In this document: positions 52,572-61,017 of the stretch, piece by piece
Layout: each line of letters opens with the position of its first letter
Numbering within the stretch: position 1 is the first letter of the stretch
Source: Hymenobacter cavernae
GTDB lineage: Bacteria > Bacteroidota > Bacteroidia > Cytophagales > Hymenobacteraceae
Assembly: GCF_014641455.1 (NCBI RefSeq)
Contig: NZ_BMHT01000002.1
Coordinates: forward strand, 879,137-943,136
DNA: 64,000 nt
Direction of reading: 5' to 3'
Notes under the pieces: model-generated
The model's database searches: none
Seen by the model: only the letters and a program-made list of their open reading frames with translations
Told to the model about the DNA's origin: nothing
Program-made: the position numbers and the translations under genes

Positions 52572-53387
52572 CTAGGGTATCACTTTCAACCGCACGATGC
52601 GTGTGTCGACGTCATCTTTGTCGTAGAAATCTTGCTGGAAGAGGATGGAGTGGTCGTCAAGCCAGCGCGGTTCCTGCACGCCCCATTCCGTTTCACGTTC
52701 CCAAAGCAGCTGCGGTACGCCATCCATCGCCCACACCTGTAAGCCGTTGGGTTCGTAGCGGGCCAGCACGTCGGAGTTGCCGCACACGAAATGGCGACCG
52801 TTGGGCGAAATGGCCGGCGGCCCCCAGATAGGCGTTCGGCGACCCGTGCGCTGGTCAATCAGCACGTAGTAGCCGCCTTCGTATAGGTGCACCGACAGCA
52901 GCCATTGCTTGATATTCGGTAGCGAAGCAATGAATTCGTAGGCAATGTTGCGGTCGTAGTCTTCCGCGGGGTTGTCCACCAGCTGTAAGGGCGCATGGGC
53001 AGTTGGGCGCAGCCACAGCGTATGGCCCACCCGACGGACGGTCGGCCCGGCGTTGCGCAGCCGGCTTCTTTCCTCCTTTTGCGGATCTAGGTCTAGCTCA
53101 CCACCCTCTTCGTCTGACTGGGTGGTCCGCATCCATGCGGGGCTAGGTAGGGCATCATAAGCGCTTTGCGAAGCCGGATAAAGGGCCAGCACATGATTGC
53201 GGTGCACAGCCAGCGTATCCAAGTGGCTTAGCCGATAGATGTGCGGCGGCTTAGGAGGCGTTGGAAGTGCGACGGGCGGGCTAGGGTTCACGATAGGGCG
53301 TGGCCGTTCAGCCAGCGGCATCCGGAAGGTACACGCCGCCAGGGTTGTTGGCAAAGCCACCGCCAGTAACAAACGAAGCCGAAGCAT
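52572..53387 (-). CDS. Hypothetical lipoprotein
   Basis: A 271-residue product with lipoprotein signal MLRLRLLLAVALPTTLAAC (lipobox ending in Cys 19), then a Pro-rich linker. The second half has strands such as YEGGYYVLIDQRTGRR, WGPPAISPNGRHFVCGNSD and EPRWLDDHSILFQQDFYD that resemble blades of a small beta-propeller. ATG 53387 is preferred over TTG 53399. It lies 30 bases downstream of the M61 peptidase gene and may be cotranscribed with it. Function unknown. Confidence 0.7.
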   Translation of the reverse strand: MLRLRLLLAVALPTTLAACTFRMPLAERPRPIVNPSPPVALPTPPKPPHIYRLSHLDTLAVHRNHVLALYPASQSAYDALPSPAWMRTTQSDEEGGELDLDPQKEERSRLRNAGPTVRRVGHTLWLRPTAHAPLQLVDNPAEDYDRNIAYEFIASLPNIKQWLLSVHLYEGGYYVLIDQRTGRRTPIWGPPAISPNGRHFVCGNSDVLARYEPNGLQVWAMDGVPQLLWERETEWGVQEPRWLDDHSILFQQDFYDKDDVDTRIVRLKVIP

Positions 53388-53416
53388 TAGAAACGCCAAC
53401 TAACTATTAATAAAAA

Positions 53417-55150
53417 CTAGAACGCCTGCTTGAGCCACTGTTGAAAGCTAGCTTGTTGCTCGGGAGAGGCGTCTGGGAGTTTCTCTACCGTTATTTTTTG
53501 CCAAAAACGCTGCTCAGCCTTAGCCACCAGCGTCACAGCTACTAACCGATTCTGGCGGAAGACACTCAGCTCATACTGCTCAGCGCCAGCCGAAAGCAGT
53601 GTCTGAAGGTTCATCACCACACGGCGCCCGTTCACGGCAATAATCTCGTCGTCGATAGTTAACGCTGCCGCTGCCGGCGAGTCGGGTGCAATAGCCGCTA
53701 CCTCCGTCCGCTCACTCTTCACCGTAGCGCGGAAACCGAAAATGCCTTCTGAAGCCGACGCATTTTCCCGGATTGCTAGCCGACAACCCACAAAACCTAG
53801 GATTTTGTTCAGCGGCTCTTCCAGCGACGCCGTGCCGTACACAAACTGGTCGAAGTAGCGCTGCATTGGTTGGCCCGCCACCTCCGACACAATGCGCATG
53901 TAGTCTTGCTCGGTGTAGCCCACGCCCGCTTGCCCAAACTCCTGCCACAGCCGGCGCATCACATCATCGAGGCTGCGCTGGTGGTGGGAGAGGCGCCGGA
54001 TAGTCAGATCGAGCAGCAAAGCGACCAGCGCGCCCTTGTGGTACACCGATACTTTCCGGTCGGGCACGCCGGCTTTGTAACCATCCAGCCACAGATCCAT
54101 GGAGGCATCCGCCAGCGAAAGATTGAAGCGGCCGTAGTCGTCGTAATGCTTACGCAACACGGTGTTCAGCTCCTCAAAGTATTGAGTTGCCGTCCGCACG
54201 CCGCTGCGGGCCAGCAGGTACTCACCATAATAGGTTGTGACGCCCTCGGCGATGTAGCAGGTGCGGAAGTAGTTTTCCCGCGTGTAGTCGTAGGGCAGCA
54301 TTTCAGCGGGCCGGATGCTCTTAATGTTCCAGGTATGAAACAGCTCGTGGCAGCTCACCCCCAGAAACTCTTTGTACAAGCCATCCGTCATCAGCAGTTC
54401 GGCCGGACCTAGGGTAATCACGGTGGAGTTGGTATGCTCCACGCCGTGATAATGTTTGTAGGGCAGAATCTGGTTGAGAAAATGATAATCTGCTACCGGA
54501 AAACCGCCAAACAAAGCGAGCTGCTCGGCCGTGAAAGCCGTGAAGTCACGCACAATCCGGCTCCAATCGGGTGCGCATTCGCCTTGCATCCAGATGTAAA
54601 AAGGAATGCCTTCTACTTGATATTCGCGGTGCTGAAGCGTAGAACTGGCGATAAGGGGGCATTCTACCAGCTCATCAAAGTTCTTGGCCTGCAACGTATT
54701 AGGGCCGCTTTGGGGCATGCCGCACGCAATCTGCCAGCCGTCCGGCAAAGCTAGGGTAAGCTGACAGGCTTCTTCCCGGCGTCCTTCGATGTACATAAAG
54801 CATTGGACACCATTCAAGTAGAGCTGCGATTCGTCCAGCCACGAGCCGCCCGCATCCATCTGGTGTGCATAAAAATTATAGCTCACCTGCACCGTACGGC
54901 CCGCTGCACCGGCCACTTGCCAACGGTCTTTGGTGGTTTTTTGAAAAGCTAGGTTTTCGCCCGAAGCTGCATCCTGCACCGTTACGTGCTGTACTTTCTG
55001 CGCGAAGTTCTGCAACTCATATCGACCAGGACGCCAGGCAGGCAGCTGTAGTTCCAAGGATTCCGACGCCGTAGTCGGAACCTCAAAGGTCATCTGCACC
55101 TGCACGTAGAAAGTAAGCGGATTGGCAAAAGAAACGTAATAGTGGATCAT
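53417..55150 (-). CDS. M61 family metallopeptidase with PDZ domain
   Basis: A 577-residue aminopeptidase of the glycyl-aminopeptidase group. The N-terminal beta domain (1-170) is followed by the catalytic domain with zinc motif HELFH at 268-272 in SCHELFHTWNIKSIRP, and the downstream Glu in AEGVTTYYGEYLL. The C-terminal part (about 480-560) is a PDZ domain: GFRATVKSERTEVAAIAPDSPAAAALTIDDEIIAVNG (in pieces here GFRATV, SPAAAA, DDEIIAVNG). No signal peptide is visible from the ATG at 55150, so it may act in the cytosol, unless translation begins upstream. Confidence 0.92.
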   Translation of the reverse strand: MIHYYVSFANPLTFYVQVQMTFEVPTTASESLELQLPAWRPGRYELQNFAQKVQHVTVQDAASGENLAFQKTTKDRWQVAGAAGRTVQVSYNFYAHQMDAGGSWLDESQLYLNGVQCFMYIEGRREEACQLTLALPDGWQIACGMPQSGPNTLQAKNFDELVECPLIASSTLQHREYQVEGIPFYIWMQGECAPDWSRIVRDFTAFTAEQLALFGGFPVADYHFLNQILPYKHYHGVEHTNSTVITLGPAELLMTDGLYKEFLGVSCHELFHTWNIKSIRPAEMLPYDYTRENYFRTCYIAEGVTTYYGEYLLARSGVRTATQYFEELNTVLRKHYDDYGRFNLSLADASMDLWLDGYKAGVPDRKVSVYHKGALVALLLDLTIRRLSHHQRSLDDVMRRLWQEFGQAGVGYTEQDYMRIVSEVAGQPMQRYFDQFVYGTASLEEPLNKILGFVGCRLAIRENASASEGIFGFRATVKSERTEVAAIAPDSPAAAALTIDDEIIAVNGRRVVMNLQTLLSAGAEQYELSVFRQNRLVAVTLVAKAEQRFWQKITVEKLPDASPEQQASFQQWLKQAF

Positions 55151-55321
55151 AGAGGGCCGAAAGCGGGAGCACAAACGAGAAGGTAAAGCTAGGGCATCCA
55201 AGCAAAAGGTGGCCCAACAATAAAGACTGTTTCTTCTACGTAAATTCGCCGTTTCCAGCTTACCAGTTGGCAGTCAATTATCTAGTAAAAGCAGTAACCC
55301 AAAACAAAACCTAGGTCAGGC

Positions 55322-55353
55322 TTTGGCATTTACAACTCAACCCCTTACCTTTG
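55322..55353 (+). promoter_or_regulatory. Consensus promoter of rpmH-rnpA
   Basis: TTTG (55322-55325), a 20-base spacer and TACCTTTG (55346-55353) match the Bacteroidota consensus exactly, 33 bases before rpmH. Confidence 0.75.
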
Positions 55354-55386
55354 CCGGCCATCCCCGAATAGCATTATACGACGACG

Positions 55387-55545
55387 ATGAAAAGAACATT
55401 TCAACCCTCGCAGCGCAAGCGCCGCAACAAGCACGGCTTCCGCTCACGCATGGAAACCGTTAACGGCCGTAGCGTGATAGCTCGTCGCCGCGCCAAGGGC
55501 CGCAAGCGCCTGACCGTATCCGACGAAGGCCGTCATAAGCGCTAA
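55387..55545 (+). CDS. rpmH: 50S ribosomal protein L34
   Basis: A 52-residue basic protein starting [19 protein letters not shown], followed by [21 protein letters not shown]: the full L34 pattern, part of the large ribosomal subunit. It is directly followed by rnpA, the classic bacterial order, and has a consensus promoter upstream. Confidence 0.97.
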   Translation: MKRTFQPSQRKRRNKHGFRSRMETVNGRSVIARRRAKGRKRLTVSDEGRHKR

Positions 55546-55564
55546 ACCGCTGACGATTTCCGCC

Positions 55565-56002
55565 GTGTCGCCCCAGTCTGCTCTGCCGCCGGGTGCGCGT
55601 TCCTACTCCTTTGCGAAAGAAGAACATTTGTGCCGCAAAAAGCTTATCCAAGAGCTTTTCGGCCAGGGTTCTTCTTTTGGTTTATACCCCCTGCGATTTA
55701 TCTGGCGGCTGGCTGATGCACCTAATTCAACGCCGCCGCAAGTATTAGTTAGCGTATCCAAGCGCAACTTCAAGCGCGCCGTCGACCGCAACCGGCTCAA
55801 GCGGCTGGTGCGCGAAGCGTATCGTCTCAATAAGCATCGGCTTACGGAAGCCCCCGACGGGCACTCCGTTGCTTTACTGGGACTTATTTATACCGGCAAG
55901 GAAAAAAAGCCTTTCGCGCTGGTCGAAAAAAAGTTAATTTCAGGGCTGGAGCGTTTGCTGAGCGAAACACGTCCTGCATCGGCGGTGGCGGAGGTTTCGT
56001 AG
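55565..56002 (+). CDS. rnpA: Ribonuclease P protein component
   Basis: Protein subunit that helps the RNase P RNA trim the 5' ends of tRNAs. The 145 residues contain SFAKEEHLCRKKLIQELF at the start and the RNR signature VSKRNFKRAVDRNRLKRLVREAYR near residue 60. The start is GTG at 55565, 19 bases after rpmH. The product is slightly longer than the E. coli protein because of an N-terminal extension and an insertion after residue 100. Confidence 0.95.
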   Translation: MSPQSALPPGARSYSFAKEEHLCRKKLIQELFGQGSSFGLYPLRFIWRLADAPNSTPPQVLVSVSKRNFKRAVDRNRLKRLVREAYRLNKHRLTEAPDGHSVALLGLIYTGKEKKPFALVEKKLISGLERLLSETRPASAVAEVS

Positions 56003-56032
56003 GTTGCGTGTTATCTGCTTCCCGCCTTCTCT

Positions 56033-57733
56033 ATGCGTAAAAAAATCGTTGCGAGCCTCGTTCTTGGCGGCGTGCTGCTCGTATCCTTCCGGTCCGCCGA
56101 CAACGAGCGGTACTTCGAAATTGCCAAAAACCTCGACATCTTCGCCACCCTGTTCAAGGAGGTAAACACCTACTACGTGGACGAAATTACGCCCGCGAAG
56201 ATGGTGAAAACGGGCATCGACGCCATGCTCAAGTCGCTCGATCCGTATACCAACTACATTCCGGAAGACGACATTGAAGACTTTCGCACCATGACGACCG
56301 GCCAGTACGGCGGTATTGGGGCCCAAGTCATCAAGCGGAGCGGCCGCACCATTGTGCAGTCGGCTTACGAGGGCTACCCGGCACAAAAAGCGGGCTTGCT
56401 GCCCGGCGACGAGCTGCTAACCATCAACGGCATTAGCACGGAGAAGAAAAGTAACTCCGATATCAGCAAGCTGTTGAAAGGACAAGCTAACTCCGTTGTA
56501 AAGCTCGAAGTGACGCGCTATGGGCAGGATAAGCCCATCGAAATCAATATCACCCGCGACAAGATTCAGGTGGATAACGTGCCGTATTACGGCATGCTAG
56601 CTTCTGATATCGGCTACTTCCAGCTTTCCTCCTTCACCGTAGATGCCGGCAAGGAAGTGCGCATGGCGGTGATGAAGCTGAAAGAGCAGGGCGCGAAGAA
56701 AATCGTGTTCGATATCCGCGACAACCCCGGCGGCCTGCTCAATGAGGCAGTGAATATCTCCAACGTCTTCGTTGACAAGGGGTTGGATATTGTAAGCACG
56801 AAGGGCAAAGTGACCGAGTGGAACAAGACCTACAAAGCCCTCGACACGCCGCTCGATACCCATATTCCGGTCGTTATTATTACGAGCAACCGTTCGGCCT
56901 CCGCTTCTGAGATTGTATCGGGCGTGTTGCAGGACTACGACCGCGCCGTGGTGGTAGGAGAGAGGACCTTTGGCAAAGGATTGGTGCAAGCCACTCGGCC
57001 GCTGAGCTACAACTCGCAGCTGAAGGTGACGACCGCCAAATACTACATTCCGAGCGGGCGCTGCATTCAGGAAATCGACTATGCGCACCGCGCCGATGAT
57101 GGTACCTTGGGTAAGGTGCCTGATTCTCTGCGCACTGCTTTCAAAACGGCCAGCGGCCGCTCGGTATATGATGGTGGCGGCGTGGCACCGGATGTGGCCG
57201 TGCAGGAGCGCGAAATTGCGGATATCACCCGCGTACTGCTCCAAAAGAACTATATCTTCGATTACGCCACGCGCTACCGTTCCGAGCACGCGACCATTCC
57301 GGCGGCGCGCGAGTTCAAAGTATCGGATGCGGAGTATCAGAAGTTCACGCAGTTCTTGGCTGCCAAAGACATCAACTACTCCACCGACGCGGAAAAGTCG
57401 TTGGCCGACCTCACCAAGAAAGTGAAGGACGAGAAGCACTACGACGACGTGAAAACGGAGCTGGAAGCAATCCGCCGCAAAGTTTCGACCAACAAAAGCA
57501 ACGACCTGACCCGCTTCAAACCCGAAATTCGGGAGCTGCTGGAGCAGGAAATTGTGTCGCGCTACTACTTCCAGAAGGGCCAGATCGAAGCTAGCTTCGA
57601 TGACGACCCCAATGTGCTCACTGCCATGCAGGTGCTGAATGATGCACCTAGGTATGCGGCGCTGCTGAAACCCGGCACGCCCGAAGCCAAAACACGGCCC
57701 GAGGCCAAGCGGAGCACGGCAGGAGGGAAGTAA
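56033..57733 (+). CDS. S41 family C-terminal processing peptidase
   Basis: A membrane-anchored or secreted serine protease of 566 residues with N-terminal hydrophobic signal (IVASLVLGGVLLVSF). The PDZ domain lies near 85-165 (GGIGAQVIKRSGRTIVQ, GYPAQKAGLLPGDELLTING). The catalytic Ser is in SNRSASASEIVSG near residue 290 and the Lys in GERTFGKGLVQ near 314. A long C-terminal part of about 200 residues ends in a Lys/Pro-rich tail. It is 30 bases downstream of rnpA. This order is common in Bacteroidota. The substrate is unknown. Confidence 0.94.
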   Translation: MRKKIVASLVLGGVLLVSFRSADNERYFEIAKNLDIFATLFKEVNTYYVDEITPAKMVKTGIDAMLKSLDPYTNYIPEDDIEDFRTMTTGQYGGIGAQVIKRSGRTIVQSAYEGYPAQKAGLLPGDELLTINGISTEKKSNSDISKLLKGQANSVVKLEVTRYGQDKPIEINITRDKIQVDNVPYYGMLASDIGYFQLSSFTVDAGKEVRMAVMKLKEQGAKKIVFDIRDNPGGLLNEAVNISNVFVDKGLDIVSTKGKVTEWNKTYKALDTPLDTHIPVVIITSNRSASASEIVSGVLQDYDRAVVVGERTFGKGLVQATRPLSYNSQLKVTTAKYYIPSGRCIQEIDYAHRADDGTLGKVPDSLRTAFKTASGRSVYDGGGVAPDVAVQEREIADITRVLLQKNYIFDYATRYRSEHATIPAAREFKVSDAEYQKFTQFLAAKDINYSTDAEKSLADLTKKVKDEKHYDDVKTELEAIRRKVSTNKSNDLTRFKPEIRELLEQEIVSRYYFQKGQIEASFDDDPNVLTAMQVLNDAPRYAALLKPGTPEAKTRPEAKRSTAGGK

Positions 57734-57759
57734 GCATATAGAACTTGTGAGATAAAGAA

Positions 57760-57787
57760 AGCAGCCTCATATTGGGGCTGCTTTTTT
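57760..57787 (+). terminator. Terminator of the rpmH-rnpA-S41 unit
   Basis: AGCAGCC (57760-57766) pairs with GGCTGCT (57776-57782), followed by a T run. Confidence 0.85.
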
Positions 57788-57800
57788 AATGTAAGGTTCA

Positions 57801-58121
57801 ATGAAGATTAAACCAGTTATAGATGCTATAGATGGACTTGGCTGTCAGTTTAGATTAAAACTTTCAGCTGATTTAGAGCCCGAGTCTTGGGGCCAAATGT
57901 TAATTAGTCCTGTGGATAACTATGTCGAAATTAATGGTCCTTGGCCGTTGCGAGAAGTAGAATGGATAGAGGTTAACCCTATTGTTAAAAAACATATAGG
58001 CCGGTTGGTAAAACCGCAGGTAATAGATTATACAAGTAGAATTGCTACACGTCTAAATGAACAATGCGTCAGTTTTTCTATTGAAGATGGAATGATTAGA
58101 GTTCCAATTTCGGCTAGTTGA
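57801..58121 (+). CDS. AT-rich orphan hypothetical protein
   Basis: A 106-residue soluble protein that I do not recognise. It begins MKIKPVIDAIDGLGCQFRLKL, has NGPWPLREVEWIEVNP in the middle and ends VSFSIEDGMIRVPISAS; no signal peptide or membrane segment. The gene is visibly more AT-rich than its neighbours. It is wedged between the terminator of the S41 unit and tsaB, with the tsaB -7 box starting 12 bases after its stop. This suggests a recently gained gene. Confidence 0.7.
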   Translation: MKIKPVIDAIDGLGCQFRLKLSADLEPESWGQMLISPVDNYVEINGPWPLREVEWIEVNPIVKKHIGRLVKPQVIDYTSRIATRLNEQCVSFSIEDGMIRVPISAS

Positions 58122-58133
58122 AATAGAGCAGCA

Positions 58134-58141
58134 TACCTTTG
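58134..58141 (+). promoter_or_regulatory. -7 box of tsaB, directly before its start
   Basis: TACCTTTG ends four bases before the ATG at 58146. Initiation would fall at or inside the start codon, so the mRNA is probably leaderless. A -33 TTG at the right spacing is not clear. Confidence 0.45.
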
Positions 58142-58145
58142 TGTC

Positions 58146-58841
58146 ATGTCCACGCTCATCCTTTCCCTCGAAACGTCCTCGTCTATTTGCTCCGTAGCGC
58201 TGCACCAAAATGGAGCGCTGCTAGGTCAATCGGAGCTGCGGCTGGAGAAGTCGCATTCGTCGCACCTGAGCTTGCTGATTGAGCAGCTGTTAGAGAACAC
58301 CGGCCACACGATGCATGACCTAGGTGCCGTGGCCATATCCGACGGACCAGGTTCGTACACAGGTTTGCGCATTGGCGCGGCAGCGGCAAAAGGGTTGTGC
58401 TACGCCCTGAATATTCCTTTGCTGGCCATCAGTACGTTGCAGGCGCTGGCGCATCAGGTTACCGCTCACACGAGCCGACCGGAAAACTTCCTGTATTGCC
58501 CGATGCTCGATGCGCGGCGCATGGAAGTGTACGCGGCTCTGTACACGCATGAGGGGCAGCAGGTGCTAGCTCCTACGCCACTCGTGTTGGAGGCCGATAC
58601 CTTGGCCGAACAAATGACCCACCATCAGTTGTTATTCTTTGGAAGTGGGGCAGCTAAGTTTCAGGCGCTCGTGGCGGAACACCCTAATGCCGGCTTTCTG
58701 ACAAACATCCAGCCGTCGGCAGTGGCTATTGGGGAGCTTGCCCATGAAGCCTATCAGCGCCAGGAGTTTCACGATGTTGCGTACTACGAGCCGTTCTATT
58801 TAAAGGAAGTTTACACGACTACACCAAAGAATAAAGCTTAG
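58146..58841 (+). CDS. tsaB: tRNA threonylcarbamoyladenosine synthesis protein TsaB
   Basis: Partner of TsaD in making N6-threonylcarbamoyl-adenosine at position 37 of ANN-decoding tRNAs. The 231-residue ASKHA-fold protein starts LILSLETSSSICSVALHQNG and has ISDGPGSYTGLRIGAAAAKGLCYAL near residue 64 and CPMLDARRMEVYAALY near 117, all typical of TsaB. Confidence 0.95.
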   Translation: MSTLILSLETSSSICSVALHQNGALLGQSELRLEKSHSSHLSLLIEQLLENTGHTMHDLGAVAISDGPGSYTGLRIGAAAAKGLCYALNIPLLAISTLQALAHQVTAHTSRPENFLYCPMLDARRMEVYAALYTHEGQQVLAPTPLVLEADTLAEQMTHHQLLFFGSGAAKFQALVAEHPNAGFLTNIQPSAVAIGELAHEAYQRQEFHDVAYYEPFYLKEVYTTTPKNKA

Positions 58842-58915
58842 AGTTCAGAACCTAGAGCTGAGAACCTAGCTAAGTTCTAACTTCTAAACGCTAAGCCTAA
58901 GCTCTCATAGAAATC
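58842..58915. repeat. Short direct repeats between tsaB and the DUF2480 gene
   Basis: The words TTCAGAACCTAG and TGAGAACCTAG, then TTCTAAC/TTCTAAA, make a short degenerate tandem pattern. It shows no hairpin and no known function. Confidence 0.35.
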
Positions 58916-59425
58916 ATGGAAGAAATCATCAACCGCGTTGCGCAAAGCGCCTTGACCACGCTGAACCTGGAGGAGCTACTACACCCCGGTGAGCGGGTTA
59001 TGTATGACATCAAGGATAATCTGTTTCAAGGGTTGATCCTGCGGGAGAAAGACTTCCGCGAATTCGTCAAAACGCACGACTGGACGCAGTACGACGGAAA
59101 AAACGTAGCCATCATTTGCTCCGTCGATGCCATCGTGCCGACCTGGGCGTATATGCTGCTCGCCACGAAGCTGCAAAATCATGCGCATCGTTACGTATTC
59201 GGTAATTTGGAAGCCTTGGAGCAGGAGCTATTTCAGGAAGCCATTGCCGCCATCGACGCCGAGTTGTACCGCGACGCCAAAGTGGTAGTGAAAGGCTGCG
59301 GCAATGTGCCCGTGCCGACGTACGCCTACGTGGCCATCATGCAGAAGCTACTACCCGTAGCCACCAGCATCATGTATGGCGAGCCGTGCAGCACAGTACC
59401 GCTCTACAAGCGTCCGAAAGCCTAG
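58916..59425 (+). CDS. DUF2480 family protein
   Basis: A 169-residue cytosolic protein of a Bacteroidota-specific family without known function. Typical segments are VMYDIKDNLFQGLILREKDFREFVK, NVAIICSVDAIVPTWAYMLLA and KGCGNVPVPTYAYVAIMQKLLP. It lies 74 bases after tsaB in the same direction and ends before a long inverted repeat. Confidence 0.88.
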   Translation: MEEIINRVAQSALTTLNLEELLHPGERVMYDIKDNLFQGLILREKDFREFVKTHDWTQYDGKNVAIICSVDAIVPTWAYMLLATKLQNHAHRYVFGNLEALEQELFQEAIAAIDAELYRDAKVVVKGCGNVPVPTYAYVAIMQKLLPVATSIMYGEPCSTVPLYKRPKA

Positions 59426-59443
59426 AAACAGGTGGGGTGATTT

Positions 59444-59522
59444 AAGTGTCATTCCGAGCAAAGCGAAGAATCTGAGCGCAAGTACCTAGCTCAGATTCTT
59501 CGCTTTGCTCGGAATGACACTT
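59444..59522. repeat. 33-bp perfect inverted repeat, REP-like
   Basis: Bases 59444-59476 are the exact reverse complement of 59490-59522, with a 13-base spacer. The arm contains GTGTCATTCCGAGCAAAGCG, a word that from memory is dispersed in many copies in Hymenobacter-like genomes. It can act as a terminator (T run after the right arm) and looks like a mobile or REP-type palindrome. Confidence 0.85.
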
Positions 59523-59589
59523 TCGTTTTTAGGCCACTGTGCGCAAGAACTGACGCAAGTTGCGCATATTTAAAACCTAGCTTATCCCG

Positions 59590-60900
59590 ATGGCGCAGCC
59601 TTCCAAACCCATCTATAAAATTGGTTTATACACCGGCATTGCCATTGTGGTGGCCAATATGGTCGGGACGGGGGTTTTTACGAGCCTAGGTTTTCAGGTG
59701 CTGGGTATCCAAAGCGGCTTCGCGCTGCTGATGCTGTGGGTGGTTGGGGGGCTGATTGCCTTGTGTGGCGCGTTAAGCTATGGTGAACTGGCGGCGGCGT
59801 TGCCACGTTCGGGCGGCGAGTATCATTACCTGTCTTACATCTATCACCCCGTCGTTGGGTTTTTGTCTGGTTGGGTATCAGCCACGGTGGGTTTTGCCGC
59901 GCCTACAGCGTTGGCAGCCATTGCCCTAGGTAAATACGCGGCTAGCGTATGGCCTAGCCTCAATGCGCAAGTACTCTCCGTACTGGTGGTGCTGACGCTC
60001 ACGATCATCCACGCCACGAGCAGCCAAGCCGGTAGCCGCTTTCAGGTGGTCGTTACGCTCATAAAAGTGCTGCTGCTCGTTCTGTTCATTGGCGCCGGCC
60101 TGCTGACTGCCACGCCACAGCCCCTGTCATTCGTGCCGCAAACGGCTGATTGGCACCAGGTAATAAGCCCGGCGTTTGCCGTTTCGCTCGTGTATGTGTC
60201 ATACGCCTATTCCGGTTGGAATGCGGCGGTTTATGTGGCCGGAGAAGTCGAGCAGCCCCAACGCAATTTGCCGCGCATTTTATTCATCGGCACGGCGCTG
60301 GTGCTCCTCTTATACGTGGGACTCAATTTCGTTTTTCTCTATTCTACACCGTTAGCAAAGCTAGGTGGTCAGGTGGAAGTAGGATACCTGGCTGCTAACC
60401 AGATCTTTGGTTCGGCCATCGGGCGTCTGATGGGCGCCGTAATTGCGGTCCTGCTGATTTCGACGGTAAGCTCTATGATCTTTGCCGGCCCTCGTATTGT
60501 GCAGGTGATGGGCGAAGATCTGCCGGTGCTGCGCAGTCTGGCGGTGGTAAGCAAGCGCGGTATTCCAGTACGAGCCATGATCATGCAATCGGCGCTCACG
60601 CTGCTCTTCACCATTCGCTCCACCTTCGAGCACGTTCTGCTCTACGCTGGGTTTGTACTTAGCTTGTTCACGTTTCTGACCGTGCTAGGTTTGTTCGTGC
60701 TTCGTTGGCGCGAGCCCGAGCTGCCACGGCCTTATCGCGCCTGGGCGTATCCCCTGACGCCACTACTTTTCCTCGGTCTGAGCGGCTGGACGCTCATTTT
60801 TATCCTGCGAGACAAGCCAATGGAGTCGCTTTATGGCTTATTAACTGTGCTGATCGGAGCTGGGGCGTATGGCGTTAGTAGAAGAATGTCAGCCGTTTAG
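59590..60900 (+). CDS. APC family amino-acid permease
   Basis: An inner-membrane transporter of 436 residues with about 12 hydrophobic helices. The first helix has the APC signature IAIVVANMVGTGVFTSLG with the unwound GTG region that binds substrate. Then come GALSYGELAAALPRSGGEYHYLSYI and, in helix 6, YVSYAYSGWNAAVYVAGEVEQPQRNLPR. The substrate cannot be told; the family takes up or exchanges amino acids. It stands alone. Confidence 0.92.
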   Translation: MAQPSKPIYKIGLYTGIAIVVANMVGTGVFTSLGFQVLGIQSGFALLMLWVVGGLIALCGALSYGELAAALPRSGGEYHYLSYIYHPVVGFLSGWVSATVGFAAPTALAAIALGKYAASVWPSLNAQVLSVLVVLTLTIIHATSSQAGSRFQVVVTLIKVLLLVLFIGAGLLTATPQPLSFVPQTADWHQVISPAFAVSLVYVSYAYSGWNAAVYVAGEVEQPQRNLPRILFIGTALVLLLYVGLNFVFLYSTPLAKLGGQVEVGYLAANQIFGSAIGRLMGAVIAVLLISTVSSMIFAGPRIVQVMGEDLPVLRSLAVVSKRGIPVRAMIMQSALTLLFTIRSTFEHVLLYAGFVLSLFTFLTVLGLFVLRWREPELPRPYRAWAYPLTPLLFLGLSGWTLIFILRDKPMESLYGLLTVLIGAGAYGVSRRMSAV

Positions 60901-61017
60901 GGCGTGCAGAGCCATTGAGGCAAACCGCCTGCCATGCGTAGCCACAGCCGTAGAAAGTATCTTGCGGCCTGATTCGACTACTAACTCCTTATGTATCCCG
61001 CGATTTTTGCGAAGAAT

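Noticed and set aside
56597..57439. 280-codon minus-strand frame
   Set aside because: Complement of the S41 peptidase gene, without motifs.
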